Positions 53,691 to 64,000 of a stretch of DNA of 64,000 nt are shown one piece after another. Position 1 is the stretch's first letter; each line of letters begins with the position of its first letter. Source of the stretch: Flavobacterium sp. KACC 22763. Its GTDB lineage: Bacteria > Bacteroidota > Bacteroidia > Flavobacteriales > Flavobacteriaceae. The stretch covers positions 2,418,001 through 2,482,000 of the forward strand of contig NZ_CP117879.1 in NCBI RefSeq assembly GCF_028736155.1, given 5' to 3'. Under the pieces are notes generated by a model. The model was not told where the DNA came from and did no database searches. It saw nothing but the letters and a program-made list of their open reading frames with translations. The translations under genes were made by a program, and so were the position numbers.

Positions 53691-53923
53691 GTATTGTGTT
53701 GAAATTTCACTAAAAATAGAAGATTATTTCACCATAATACTATTTCATCTAAAATTGGATAACATACACTAATTTAAGGTTAATATAGTACAGATATTTA
53801 CTTCATTAGTATTGTGTACTAAATCAGAAAGGCATCTTTTACCTTGATGTCGGCTGAAGTTATTATAGCAAGATTTTCTCACCCTTTTAATATTCTTTTT
53901 AGCTAACAAAAAACTTGTAAAAC

Positions 53924-56470
53924 TTATTCAACTACTCTATCACTTTCTGGAGCTCCTAAATAAGAAGTCTTTAAACCGCCTGTATTGATCAATATTTTTT
54001 GGAGTACAATTCCAGGATCTAAAGCCCTGAAACGAAGTGTATGCTTTCCTGACTTTAGAATAGTATGCTTAGTTGAAGAATGAATTATGTGTTCTGCTTG
54101 CCACTTCCCTAATTCTCCTTTATAATGACCATTAAAATTTACAAGCTGCGGTTTTTCTCCATCAAAAGATATTTCATATCGAAGTCCTTTATTGCTGTTA
54201 AAATTCAATGTTGGAGCCAGCAAAAGTTCTACTGCAAATTCTCCTGTTGAAGCAAAATTAATTTCGTATTCCACAAAGACATTATCTTCTGCCATTGAAT
54301 AAATATTTTGCGGAAATGTTGTAATACCACTCAATGTTTTTCCGAAATCTGGAATGACTTCCCAATGTGTTTTTTTTGAATTGTTCATTTTAGAAAAGTG
54401 GGCTGCATTTATAGACACATAGCCATCTTTTTCTACAAAAATTTTCGGAACAATAATTTCGTTATCAGAAAGATATTTTACCTCGGGAAGAATATTTTTA
54501 GGACCGTCATGCCAAGCTTTATACCCTATACGCATTTGATCCATCATGTGAGGCCATTTACCTTCTGCAATTTCATTATTATACTTGTTTTGAAGAATAG
54601 AATCACGTTCAAATTTTACTTTAACCTCATCAGCATAATAATTGGCAAGACTATTTTTTTCGGCTGCTAATTTTTTGTTTTTTGCCTGTGCAAAATACAT
54701 TTCATAGAGATTACAGCAAGCATCTATTGGATATAAAATCAGCTCGAAATAAGCATCTTTATATTCAGTTGGAAGTTCATTATACACTCTATATGCATCG
54801 AGTGCTAAGTTTTTATACTCATTAACAACTGTTTCAAATTCATTATAATTTTCTAAAGAATAGGTTTTGCTGTCCAGCATTTCTGGAGTAACACGACGAT
54901 TAAATTTCGGATAGGTATTTAATAATCTGGCGATTTCATTAGAATATTTATTTCCAAACTGTTCCGCTGCCCAGTTTTCGGTGTATTGGAATAAATTCTG
55001 AGAGTTAAAATCTTTAGGATTCCACGCCATGTCTAAAAAGAAGCTAATCGGGAATTCCATTGGTTTTAAATCACCAACATTTACAATCCAAACTTTATCG
55101 ACTCCATTTTCATAACTAAGATTCATTTGTTCCCATACCCTTTGTATCGGACTTATATTAATCCATTTTGAGTTTCTTGGGCCACCCACATAATCAAAAT
55201 GATAGTACATTCCGTAGCCACCTTTATGTAACGGTTTTGAAAGATCAGGAAGTTTGCGGACATTTCCCCAGTTATCATCACAGAATAAAAGAATTACATC
55301 ATCAGGAACACGCATTCCCTGATCATAATAATCCTGAACCTCTTTGTAGAGAGCCCAAATCTGAGGTGTTTTATTGGCACTTTGCCCTGTTTCTTTTTCA
55401 ATAATTTTACGCTGTTCTTTTACAATATTTTCCAGCAAACTTATATTGGTGCCTTCACCCATTGCCTCATCTCCATCGCCACGCATCCCAATGGTCACCA
55501 GTTTTTCCCAATTTTTGCTTCGCTGAATTCCCGTTTTCCAGAATTCGTCTAAAACTGTTTTGTTTTTAGAGTAATCCCAAATATTAGGCAAATTATTCTT
55601 TTTAATATATCGACGCCAATCTGTCTGTGCCAAAGCCATTGGTTCATGATGAGAAGTTCCCATAACAATTCCCATTTCGTTTGCTAAAGGTCCGCTGGCC
55701 TCATCATCGTCATAAAATGCATTTCCCCACATTGCAGGCCACATATAATTGCCTTTTAACCTAAGTACTAATTCAAAAACTTTTTCATAAAATTTGCTAT
55801 TAAAACCACCAAAAGTAGCTTTTGCCCAGCCACTTAATGCAGGCGCTTCATCATTAAGGAAAATCCCTCGGTATTTTACAGCCGGTACTCCGTCTGTGTA
55901 TATTCCTTTGATGAAATAAATATTTTCTTTGTGTTTTACAGGTACATCTGCCCAATAATACCATGGAGAAACGCCAATCTGTTTGGACAACTCATAAATT
56001 CCGTAAATCGTACCTCGTTTATCGCTCCCTGCAATTACAAGCGCTTCATCTACACCTTTAAAAGGATTTCTAACCTGTTGTATTATAAACTTTTCATTTT
56101 TGCCTTTGAGTCCCTTTCCTTCGATTTTTTTTTGTTTAATTAAATCATCAATAACCGAATTAGATCCGATCATTCCAATAATAATGAGCGGTGATGGTGC
56201 ATTTGGATTTTGATTTAAAATAATTGGGCGCTGGCCTGTAACTTTTTCAAAATCTGACTGAAGATTATTTACAGCTCGCAAAATACCTGCATCTAAATCT
56301 GAATTAACAAAAAAAGACAGTGCCAAAGACTTTTCTTTCAGAACCATAACGTTCTGGTTTTTATCTTCTGTTATAAAAGGTTGAGAAGCTTTTGATATAG
56401 TACTTAATAAAATAATAATTACAGTGCTTATAAATTTCAAATAGTTTTTCATCATGTATTTTTTTATCAA
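53924..56470 (-). CDS. Xylan alpha-1,2-glucuronidase, GH115
   Basis: An 848-residue secreted protein with signal peptide (about 1-28) and the typical GH115 layout: an N-terminal alpha/beta domain, then the catalytic barrel with YRGIFLNDEAPALSGWAK and YMWPAMWGNAFYDDDEA, then an all-beta C-terminal domain. GH115 enzymes remove glucuronic acid or its 4-O-methyl ether from internal positions of xylan, so the substrate of this second PUL is glucuronoxylan-like. It is the last gene of the leftward operon that begins with SusC at the right edge. The start could also be the ATG six codons later (MKNYLKFIS). Confidence 0.94.
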   Translation of the reverse strand: MIKKYMMKNYLKFISTVIIILLSTISKASQPFITEDKNQNVMVLKEKSLALSFFVNSDLDAGILRAVNNLQSDFEKVTGQRPIILNQNPNAPSPLIIIGMIGSNSVIDDLIKQKKIEGKGLKGKNEKFIIQQVRNPFKGVDEALVIAGSDKRGTIYGIYELSKQIGVSPWYYWADVPVKHKENIYFIKGIYTDGVPAVKYRGIFLNDEAPALSGWAKATFGGFNSKFYEKVFELVLRLKGNYMWPAMWGNAFYDDDEASGPLANEMGIVMGTSHHEPMALAQTDWRRYIKKNNLPNIWDYSKNKTVLDEFWKTGIQRSKNWEKLVTIGMRGDGDEAMGEGTNISLLENIVKEQRKIIEKETGQSANKTPQIWALYKEVQDYYDQGMRVPDDVILLFCDDNWGNVRKLPDLSKPLHKGGYGMYYHFDYVGGPRNSKWINISPIQRVWEQMNLSYENGVDKVWIVNVGDLKPMEFPISFFLDMAWNPKDFNSQNLFQYTENWAAEQFGNKYSNEIARLLNTYPKFNRRVTPEMLDSKTYSLENYNEFETVVNEYKNLALDAYRVYNELPTEYKDAYFELILYPIDACCNLYEMYFAQAKNKKLAAEKNSLANYYADEVKVKFERDSILQNKYNNEIAEGKWPHMMDQMRIGYKAWHDGPKNILPEVKYLSDNEIIVPKIFVEKDGYVSINAAHFSKMNNSKKTHWEVIPDFGKTLSGITTFPQNIYSMAEDNVFVEYEINFASTGEFAVELLLAPTLNFNSNKGLRYEISFDGEKPQLVNFNGHYKGELGKWQAEHIIHSSTKHTILKSGKHTLRFRALDPGIVLQKILINTGGLKTSYLGAPESDRVVE

Positions 56471-56557
56471 TTCATTCCAGATTCAGCTTATTTTAAATCA
56501 AAATCTTTTAATTCTACTTTTATTCTTCTGCGAGTGCAAAAACAGATCATATTTGTA

Positions 56558-56782
56558 CTAGATGCGTGTGCCCATCAGAATACTTACTGTATCTGTTGTT
56601 TCTAAAACAGTGTATTTTGCAAAACTTGATTCGTCAACAGATTTAAACAATAATTGCTTTTCTGATTGTTCCAACTGTTTCTGAATCATAACTTACCATT
56701 TCTACTTTTCCTGCTGAAACTGTTGCATCTAACTGCTTAAAACCAACTGGCGCCCGAACTACAAAAGGTTCATTTGGACTAT
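56558..56782 (-). pseudogene. Eroded coding remnant between CE6 and GH115, frame-broken
   Basis: Two open segments on the minus strand read as ordinary protein (FVVRAPVGFKQLDATVSAGK from about 56765 to a TAA at 56643, then SSFAKYTVLETTDTVSILMG to a TAG at 56558) but lie in different frames and lack a start. Joined by a one-base correction they make one beta-rich piece of about 70 residues. It begins directly at the CE6 stop in another frame, so it could be a lost C-terminal part of that protein or the tail of a deleted gene. I do not recognise the family. Confidence 0.45.
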
Positions 56783-57643
<861 letters not shown>

Positions 57644-57674
57644 TTATTAAAGTTGTTTTATATCAAATGGAATT

Positions 57675-58910
57675 TCACTTAAATAAATTCAAATCTATTA
57701 CTTCGCCCATTCTCTGATATCCCAATTCATTAGGATGCAGAAAATCGCCGTCATGCATATTTGATAAAATGGTTCTAGAATCGGTTTTTGAAGCCATTTC
57801 CCTGTCAAAATCTATTACTGCATCAAAATGGTTATTTCGAATCCACACATTTACAATATCTCTTGCTTCTTGCTTGAAAGGTGCGTCGTAAAATGATTTC
57901 TGGAAAGGCAGAATCGTACAGCCATACACTTTTATGCCTTTGGCGTGTGCTTTCTCTATCATAATTTTATAAGCATCTATAATTTCCTGCGCTTTTATTG
58001 GAGCATCTTCTGCTCGTTTAATTCCTCCTATATCATTTATTCCTTCTAAAATTACTAGCCATTTTGTACCAGCTTGCGAAAGTACATCACGGTCAAAACG
58101 GTCTAATGCTGTTGGACCTAATCCGCCTTTTACAACGCAATTTCCTCCTATTCCTAAATTTAAAACTCCAATATTTTGAGTTGCTTTATCGGCGGCTAGT
58201 CTAGCGGCTAGAATATCTGTCCAGCGATTTTGCTTGTTTGTTCCTGATCCGCGACCGTCTATAATCGAGTTTCCTAGACAAACAATATTTGATGTATTTT
58301 TTGATGCCACGACATCTAATCCCATGATAGAATACCAATGATCTGTTTTTACGGCTCCAGAGAAACTGTCATTGTTGAGATTGTCTCCTGATAAAATATA
58401 AGATGTTGTTCTCGATCCTGGATGTCCCGTTGTTTTTTGTGATGCAGCTCCGTAATAAATGGTTATGGCTAGCAGCTGACCTGGTTTTAACTGAAAATTT
58501 AGTTTATCTGAAAACACTTCCTGTCCAGGATTTAATCTTACTTCTTGATTTCCATTAAAACTGAGATATTTTTGTGTGTTTTTATCAATTGCGGGAGCAT
58601 CAAGCACATTAGCAACGCTTATCTTTTTTAAAACTGTAGTCTGATCACTAAATACATTTGAAAAACGGAATCGAATATGCTCACCTCCAATCGAAACTTT
58701 TATAATCTGGCGAAGTGTATTTTCCGCCAAACCTGGAGCTGGAGGCATGTTGTTTGGTTCTACAAGCATTTGTGCACAAGCCCATGATCCGACCCAATTT
58801 TCAGCTATCACCTTTTCAGAAGAATTGGCTTGTTGCTGATTGGCCTTACATCCTATTAGTAAAGCAAAAAGCTGTAAAAGCAATATATATTTTAAATATC
58901 TTTTTATCAT
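57675..58910 (-). CDS. GDSL/SGNH esterase lipoprotein
   Basis: A 411-residue lipoprotein (lipobox IGC, Cys21) with an N-terminal beta domain (about 40-200) and a C-terminal SGNH hydrolase domain. The four blocks are clear: GNSIIDGRGS (Ser), GIGGN (Gly), LEGINDIGG (Asn) and DFLHPNELGY (Asp, His). The arrangement recalls two-domain carbohydrate esterases. It lies 37 bp upstream of the CE6-type gene in the xylan PUL, so deacetylation of xylan is probable. A rhamnogalacturonan acetylesterase role is less likely from context. Confidence 0.88.
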   Translation of the reverse strand: MIKRYLKYILLLQLFALLIGCKANQQQANSSEKVIAENWVGSWACAQMLVEPNNMPPAPGLAENTLRQIIKVSIGGEHIRFRFSNVFSDQTTVLKKISVANVLDAPAIDKNTQKYLSFNGNQEVRLNPGQEVFSDKLNFQLKPGQLLAITIYYGAASQKTTGHPGSRTTSYILSGDNLNNDSFSGAVKTDHWYSIMGLDVVASKNTSNIVCLGNSIIDGRGSGTNKQNRWTDILAARLAADKATQNIGVLNLGIGGNCVVKGGLGPTALDRFDRDVLSQAGTKWLVILEGINDIGGIKRAEDAPIKAQEIIDAYKIMIEKAHAKGIKVYGCTILPFQKSFYDAPFKQEARDIVNVWIRNNHFDAVIDFDREMASKTDSRTILSNMHDGDFLHPNELGYQRMGEVIDLNLFK

Positions 58911-58968
58911 AATTACTTAAATTTAAAACATCTTTTTTATTCAAAAAGCAAGCAATTAATGGCTACTG

Positions 58969-59211
58969 CTATCGCAAAAAATTACTCTCATAAATTAGCA
59001 TACAATATAACGGGGCCTGAGTTTTTTTTGAATTTTTATTTCGGATGTAAATATTACTTTTATAAATCTGATCATCTCCTATATAACTTGCCTTTGAAAA
59101 GATTGGATCTTCACTGCTTTTCTTTTTTTGAATAGTGCTTTTCTGAGCCTGCGCAAGGATAGAACAAAACAGAACAGCAACTGATAAAAGAATCTTTTTT
59201 TTATTGCTCAT
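58969..59211 (-). CDS. Short secreted protein, probably truncated remnant
   Basis: An 80-residue product starting at the ATG at 59211 (MSNKKKILLSV) with a clear signal peptide (about 1-22, ending AQAQ). The rest (EDPIFSKASYIGDDQIYKSN..) looks like the start of a larger secreted protein and then runs into a different-looking basic tail and stop. No family can be assigned from this. A truncated PUL enzyme is my preferred reading, though a real small secreted protein is possible. It sits between SusD and the GDSL esterase in the xylan operon. Confidence 0.5.
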   Translation of the reverse strand: MSNKKKILLSVAVLFCSILAQAQKSTIQKKKSSEDPIFSKASYIGDDQIYKSNIYIRNKNSKKTQAPLYCMLIYESNFLR

Positions 59212-59250
59212 TTTATATGATTTGTAAAACAATCACTCGAAAAACATTAA

Positions 59251-59275
59251 AAGCCGAGAGGGTTACTCCCGGCTT
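59251..59275 (-). terminator. Hairpin downstream of the xylan-PUL SusD
   Basis: AAGCCG pairs with CGGCTT and an inner GAG pairs with CTC, interrupted by one mismatch, with a 5-base loop; TTTT follows on the minus strand. It lies about 85 bp behind SusD. A partial terminator here would keep SusC/SusD more abundant than the enzymes downstream. Confidence 0.65.
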
Positions 59276-59360
59276 GTTTAAAACTACATTAATAAACCGT
59301 AATAAGATAATTTATAAAATTGACCTTATTTGCTTAGAATTAGTTTTCAGAAAATAAAAT

Positions 59361-61301
59361 TTAATATCCCGGATTTTGGTAAGCAGCTTTTTCATCAGCA
59401 GACATTTCCATTCCATCGATTTGTCCTTGCGGAATTGGTCTTAGATAATGATGCGCATCAATTGTTCTGGTTACTACTTCTGGTGTATGCTGTCCGTAGT
59501 TAGATCCTCCTATAGAATATTTTCCTGCAATTTCATTCCATTTTTGTGTTCTTACTAAGTCATACCAACGGTATCCTTCGCCAAAAAACTCACGTGAACG
59601 CTCAGCAAGAATGTAATTAATATCAATTACAGCTGGAGTAGCATTTGTCATAGCCGCACTATTATCCTGAATTTTAGCCATATTTCCATTATTATCCCAT
59701 TTCCATTTTCCTGCTCTAGCTCTTAGTACATTTACTAGAGATCTGGCACTCAAAGATCCTGTAGCTCCTTTAACAGCTGCTTCTGCGGCAACAAGATATA
59801 ATTCAGAGAATTTTGCTACTGGGAATGGTCTTGTGCTTCCAGCATTAGGCTGTCCTAATCCTCCCGCGTTATCTGTTCTGTAAGGTCCCAGTTTCCAGAA
59901 ACCTGGATATACGATTCTGCTAATACCTTTTGGAGAAATCACATAATCTGCTCTTCCTGGCAATACTCCTGCACCTACTCCGCTGTCGCCTTGTCCAGAA
60001 GGATAAGTGATTGCAGTTAATGGTTCATCATTAAGGAAACTTAAAACAGCATCACCTGGTTTAATTGTCAGACCATTTGCATTGGTCAGCGTTGCCACAC
60101 CAGTAAGACCTGTTCCTTGAAGATTCCAATTCCCTCTGAAAACTGCCGCAAATGTTCCGTCATATCTTGAATCATTTGTCTTATCAGCAAAAGTATTTGT
60201 AAAAACTTCAATAGGTGGAGCCATTCTTGTCCATGGACGCCCTAAAAATTGATTTGCTTCTCTTTGCACTGAAGAAACTGCTGCTGTTCCATTTTTACTT
60301 CTGATAGCAGTATAGTTCCAAGTCACCATCCATCCTGAAAAGTTATCTGGAGCGCCGCCGTTTCCGTACGTAAGGCTGCCTCCATTATAATATTCACTTT
60401 CCTGTGTATGATCTGCATAAAGCATTACTTCTTTATTTCTGTCATTTGCTCCAGCATTAACATCATAATAAGAATCAAGCAATCCATAAGCCCCTGGATT
60501 ACTAATCCCTTCTACTGCCAAATCATAAGCCTTCTGAAAATACCATTGTGCATTATGTCCATCTGGATCTGTTCTTGGAACATCTGGATACGTTGGAATA
60601 TTATTTGGGTTTTCTAACCACCAAGCATAAGTAAGATATGCTTTTGCCAGAAACAATCGTGCTACAGTTTTAGTTACCGTACCAGTCAACCTAGGCGCAT
60701 TTGGAAGATCGTTAACCGCTGAAACCAAATCTGGAAAAATAGCTTTTGTGTATACTTCAGAAACTGTATTACGTTTTGAATATCTCGAAGGATTGCTGTT
60801 AAACTTTAATTCACCGGCTCCTAAATCTAATGGCACACCTCCAAAAGTTTGCACTAAAAGAAAATAGTCAAATCCTCTAAAAAATTTAGATTCTGCAATT
60901 AAACTGCTGGCAACTCCTACGGCTGCGCCATTTTCGATAATACCGCTCGCTGTATTGATATCATAATAAGAGTTATTCCACAAAACATCCGAACGGCTTG
61001 AACTTGGGGTTACAACTCCCACGCCCGACAAATCATGATCTTTAAAATTCCCGTCTGCACTTTGCGCGTATGTTGCTTCATCTGTTCCTGTTTGGCAAGC
61101 ATTGTAAAAATAAGCCTGTCCGTAAATCCAACGCAAATGTGCATAGTGAGACGTTAATCCCTGTTTAACACCTTGTTCGGTTTTAAAATAACCTGGTTCA
61201 TAAAAATCATGAGGCTTTTCCTCTAATATATCGGAACAGCCTGCTAATGAAAGTAAAACTGTTGACCCTATAATTAAATTTTTAAAAATATATCGTTTCA
61301 T
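59361..61301 (-). CDS. SusD-family surface glycan-binding lipoprotein of the xylan-type PUL
   Basis: A 646-residue SusD/RagB lipoprotein with lipobox AGC (about Cys22) and acidic/charged start (SDILEEKPHD). The helical scaffold (AKAYLTYAWWLENP) and the C-terminal block KFSELYLVAAEAAVKGATG are typical. It is followed by a hairpin and the esterase genes, and preceded by SusC by 11 bp. With GH115 and CE6 in the same operon, its ligand is probably an acetylated glucuronoxylan oligosaccharide; this is inferred from context. Confidence 0.95.
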   Translation of the reverse strand: MKRYIFKNLIIGSTVLLSLAGCSDILEEKPHDFYEPGYFKTEQGVKQGLTSHYAHLRWIYGQAYFYNACQTGTDEATYAQSADGNFKDHDLSGVGVVTPSSSRSDVLWNNSYYDINTASGIIENGAAVGVASSLIAESKFFRGFDYFLLVQTFGGVPLDLGAGELKFNSNPSRYSKRNTVSEVYTKAIFPDLVSAVNDLPNAPRLTGTVTKTVARLFLAKAYLTYAWWLENPNNIPTYPDVPRTDPDGHNAQWYFQKAYDLAVEGISNPGAYGLLDSYYDVNAGANDRNKEVMLYADHTQESEYYNGGSLTYGNGGAPDNFSGWMVTWNYTAIRSKNGTAAVSSVQREANQFLGRPWTRMAPPIEVFTNTFADKTNDSRYDGTFAAVFRGNWNLQGTGLTGVATLTNANGLTIKPGDAVLSFLNDEPLTAITYPSGQGDSGVGAGVLPGRADYVISPKGISRIVYPGFWKLGPYRTDNAGGLGQPNAGSTRPFPVAKFSELYLVAAEAAVKGATGSLSARSLVNVLRARAGKWKWDNNGNMAKIQDNSAAMTNATPAVIDINYILAERSREFFGEGYRWYDLVRTQKWNEIAGKYSIGGSNYGQHTPEVVTRTIDAHHYLRPIPQGQIDGMEMSADEKAAYQNPGY

Positions 61302-61312
61302 ATCTGTTCTGA

Positions 61313-64000
61313 TTAAAATGTTAAATTAAGTCCAAATAAATAATTTCTGGTTGCAGGAGTGTTTGTACCGATAACAGAAAATCTTCTCTGATAAGAGGCA
61401 ACAGCCTGGTTTTCGTCACCAAATGAATTCGTTTCAGGATCCATTCCAGATTTATCATGATATGGAGAAAATAAAACAAACGGATTCTGCACTGTGAAAT
61501 AAAGTCTTAATTTATCGATGCCTAAATTTCTTGTAAAGTCTTGATCAAGAGTATATCCAAGAGTCATTGCTCTAATTTTTACATAAGAAGCATCAAAGTA
61601 ACCCATTGTCGACATATATTTAGGATTATCACCGCTTCTGATTCCTCTCGGATTAGGAAATTCTCCGTCTCTATTATCTGGAGTCCAGTAATCTACATCA
61701 ACATTGCTTCTACGCCCGTTTAAAAGATTCATGTAGCTTGCTCCTCCATATAATGTGCTTATTAATACACCTCCGCTTTTAAATGCTCCTACAGCATTAA
61801 AATCAAATCCTTTGTAAGTTACATTAGTATTGAAACCTCCCTGAAAGTCTGGGTCTGTTTCTATAATTTGGCGATCGCTTGCATTAATAGCACGAGTTGG
61901 CGAACCATCGGCATTATAATCTCCTGTGTATTTCACTTTAATCGATCCTACAACTGTTCCCTGCTGATTAATTCCAGTTGGCCCTGGCTCATAAATTGAC
62001 ATATATGGATCTCCTTCCTGCCAGATTCCAACCTTTTCATAATCAAAGATTGAATTAATATTATATCCAACAAACCAGTTGTTTGCTTCATCACGACTAG
62101 CACCTGATGCTAAAGCAACAAGCTTGTTTTCATTTTTATAGAAATTAACTCCTACAGACCATGTCACACCTTTAGGATTATCAAGAATAACTCCGTTCAA
62201 TGAGATTTCATAACCTTTGTTCTCTGTTTCTCCTACGTTAGCCACATAACTGCTTACACCAGATGTTGCTGGAAGTCCCACGCGTTGCAATAGATTTTTG
62301 GTATTTGTTTTATAATATTCAACTGTACCAGATAAGCGGTTATTAAAAAACCCGAAATCTAAACCATAGTTCCATGTAGTTGAAAACTCCCATCCCAGAT
62401 TAGGATTTGGAAGCTCAGTAACATATACTCCTGTTGAATTATTGCTTCCAAAATTGTATGGTCTTGTACTTAAAGCTCCTAGAGTTGCATAAGGAGATAC
62501 TGCCTGATTTGAAGTTTCTCCATATCCAGCTCTCAATTTCAATAAATTAATATATTTCACATCTTTAAGGAATGACTCATTTGAAAGTGTCCATCCAGCA
62601 GATACTGCGGGATAAGTTACCCATTTGTTACCTGGGGATAATCTTGATGAACCGTCAGAACGAACTGTTCCAGAGATGAAGTAACGGTTATCATAAGAGT
62701 ACATTAACCTAGCCATATAAGATGTCAATCCCCATTGTGTATAATCCTGATCTGCAGGGTTAATCACAGCTTCTTCTTCACTTTGTCCTAAATTATAAAA
62801 TTGGAAAGCATCAGAAGTAATTCCGTTTCGAGTCACTCTCGAACTTTGTCCTGTATATTGCTCGTTTGAATATAGACCTACAAAATTTACCGTATGTTTC
62901 TCTGCAAAAGTTTTATCATAAGTCAGTAAATTTTCCAACAGCCATTGTGTTGACCAGCCATTTGTTATCGCAGCATTAGAAAGCGTTGTCGGGTTTACAT
63001 CAAAAACTCCCTGACCTTCATAATATCCAATATTTGATGTGCGCAAATTTAATCCTGTATTAAGTCTATATTTAAGACCTTCAACGCCAGGAATTTTAAT
63101 TTCTGCAAAAATGTTATTGTAAGAACTGAAAGCTCTATTCAAATTAACATAAGCATCTCCTAAATTTTTAATAGATTGTCTAGTATAAACCCACTGATCA
63201 TCTGCTGCCATGCTAACCGTTCTTTTCAAAGAGCCATCTGCATTGTACGGATTAGCAAGCGGTGAAGTCTGCAGAATTGTCCCTGTTCCGATATTATCAC
63301 CATTTGTAATACTGTAATTGCTATTGGTATTAAATCCTATACGAATAGATCGATTAATCTGCTGATCTAAACCTGCTCTAAGGCTAAAACGCTCATAACT
63401 TTGACCAGGAAGGACCGACTCTTCTTTGTAATATCCTAAACCTGCATTGTAAGCTCCCGTTTCACTTCCTCCTGAAACGCTCACATCATGGCTGATCATT
63501 TCGCCAGAACCGTATAATGAATCCTGCCAATCTGTATTTACATTTCTTTTTTCGTCAACACCATCCACATATAAACCTGTATAATCACGTAGAGCGGCAA
63601 ATTTTGAAGCATCCATCATAGGATATTTTGAAAAAACTTGTTTAATCCCGCTAAAACCATTGTATGTAAATGTAGCTTTCTGATTTTTCTTTCCTTTTAA
63701 AGTAGTCACTAAGATTACACCATTGGCACCACGAGAACCATAAATAGCTGTAGCAGAAGCATCTTTCAGGATATCTACAGACTTAATATCTGCAGGATTA
63801 ATATCTCCTATCGAACCCGCAAACGGAACTCCATCCAATACCACCAAAGGATCATTACTTCCTGTAAGAGATCTTGTTCCTCGAATCCTTATCTGCATAG
63901 CAGCACCAGGTTTAGAAGAAGTTTGCGTCATCTCAACCCCTGGAAGCCTTCCTTGCAAAGCTTGAGTAATATTGGCGGCAGGCACTTCATTTAATTCTTT
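61313..64000 (-). CDS. SusC-family TonB-dependent receptor of the xylan-type PUL (N-terminus outside window)
   Basis: About 895 codons of a SusC receptor. The frame is open to the last base of the window (KELNEVPAAN...), so the signal peptide, the carboxypeptidase-like domain and the first part of the plug are missing. The plug hallmark KDASATAIYGSRGANGVI and the C-terminal barrel strand (NYLFGLNLTF, terminal Phe) are seen. It imports oligosaccharides through the outer membrane with TonB energy, paired with the SusD gene 11 bp downstream. No frame damage is visible in the part shown. Confidence 0.96.
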   Translation of the reverse strand, partial: KELNEVPAANITQALQGRLPGVEMTQTSSKPGAAMQIRIRGTRSLTGSNDPLVVLDGVPFAGSIGDINPADIKSVDILKDASATAIYGSRGANGVILVTTLKGKKNQKATFTYNGFSGIKQVFSKYPMMDASKFAALRDYTGLYVDGVDEKRNVNTDWQDSLYGSGEMISHDVSVSGGSETGAYNAGLGYYKEESVLPGQSYERFSLRAGLDQQINRSIRIGFNTNSNYSITNGDNIGTGTILQTSPLANPYNADGSLKRTVSMAADDQWVYTRQSIKNLGDAYVNLNRAFSSYNNIFAEIKIPGVEGLKYRLNTGLNLRTSNIGYYEGQGVFDVNPTTLSNAAITNGWSTQWLLENLLTYDKTFAEKHTVNFVGLYSNEQYTGQSSRVTRNGITSDAFQFYNLGQSEEEAVINPADQDYTQWGLTSYMARLMYSYDNRYFISGTVRSDGSSRLSPGNKWVTYPAVSAGWTLSNESFLKDVKYINLLKLRAGYGETSNQAVSPYATLGALSTRPYNFGSNNSTGVYVTELPNPNLGWEFSTTWNYGLDFGFFNNRLSGTVEYYKTNTKNLLQRVGLPATSGVSSYVANVGETENKGYEISLNGVILDNPKGVTWSVGVNFYKNENKLVALASGASRDEANNWFVGYNINSIFDYEKVGIWQEGDPYMSIYEPGPTGINQQGTVVGSIKVKYTGDYNADGSPTRAINASDRQIIETDPDFQGGFNTNVTYKGFDFNAVGAFKSGGVLISTLYGGASYMNLLNGRRSNVDVDYWTPDNRDGEFPNPRGIRSGDNPKYMSTMGYFDASYVKIRAMTLGYTLDQDFTRNLGIDKLRLYFTVQNPFVLFSPYHDKSGMDPETNSFGDENQAVASYQRRFSVIGTNTPATRNYLFGLNLTF

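Overview
The window reads as chromosome of a Flavobacterium-type bacterium (phylum Bacteroidota), close in style to glycan-degrading soil or plant-associated species. The evidence is low G+C, two complete or near-complete SusC/SusD pairs plus a third SusC fragment, a hybrid two-component regulator, a type IX secretion C-terminal domain, acidic residues after lipoprotein cysteines, and promoters of the Bacteroidota TTTG / TAnnTTTG type (clearest in front of tRNA-Tyr). Species assignment is inference.

Layout. (1) 1-5282: the end of one polysaccharide-utilization locus (PUL): a SusC receptor running off the left edge, a DUF4961-like secreted protein, a DUF5004-like lipoprotein, and a divergent DUF6377-type TPR/HTH regulator. 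(2) 5283-17120: ordinary chromosomal genes: a fatty-acid-hydroxylase-family membrane protein, glutamate dehydrogenase behind a candidate attenuator leader, an EamA exporter, a MoxR ATPase with a VWA protein, a YchJ-like SEC-C protein, small proteins, a J-domain/KTSC protein and a DUF4369-thioredoxin lipoprotein interrupted by an in-frame TGA. The gaps here hold at least five families of short palindromic or inverted repeats. (3) 17121-51556: tRNA-Tyr followed by about 34 kb bounded at the far end by an exact 28-bp copy of the tRNA 3' end. Between the two copies lie an IS3-family transposase and a complete pectin PUL. (4) 51656-53690: a two-gene trans-3-hydroxy-L-proline pathway. (5) 53924-64000: a xylan-type PUL (GH115, CE6-like esterase, SGNH esterase, SusD, SusC running off the right edge), with eroded gene fragments.

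How the pectin locus works. A 2427-residue secreted protein carries both a pectin methylesterase (CE8) and a pectate lyase (PL1) domain and ends in a T9SS sorting domain, so it should de-esterify and cleave pectin at or outside the cell surface. SusC/SusD and two surface-type lipoproteins bind and import oligosaccharides. A second CE8, a GH28, a GH105, a GH43, a GH3 and an alpha/beta-hydrolase esterase finish the breakdown, and an SSS-family symporter probably takes up the released sugar or uronate. The 1444-residue hybrid sensor/AraC regulator is the likely switch.

The most notable observation is that the whole pectin PUL appears to be cargo of a tRNA-Tyr genomic island. The original tRNA terminator has been pushed to the far end, matching 21-bp motifs flank the attachment core, and no integrase is visible; an IS3 element sits where one might be expected. 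Other points: the fused CE8-PL1 protein, the nonsense-interrupted thioredoxin gene, a Cys/Met-rich leader peptide with terminator upstream of glutamate dehydrogenase, a two-copy MITE-like repeat, and the hydroxyproline operon beside the island's right end.
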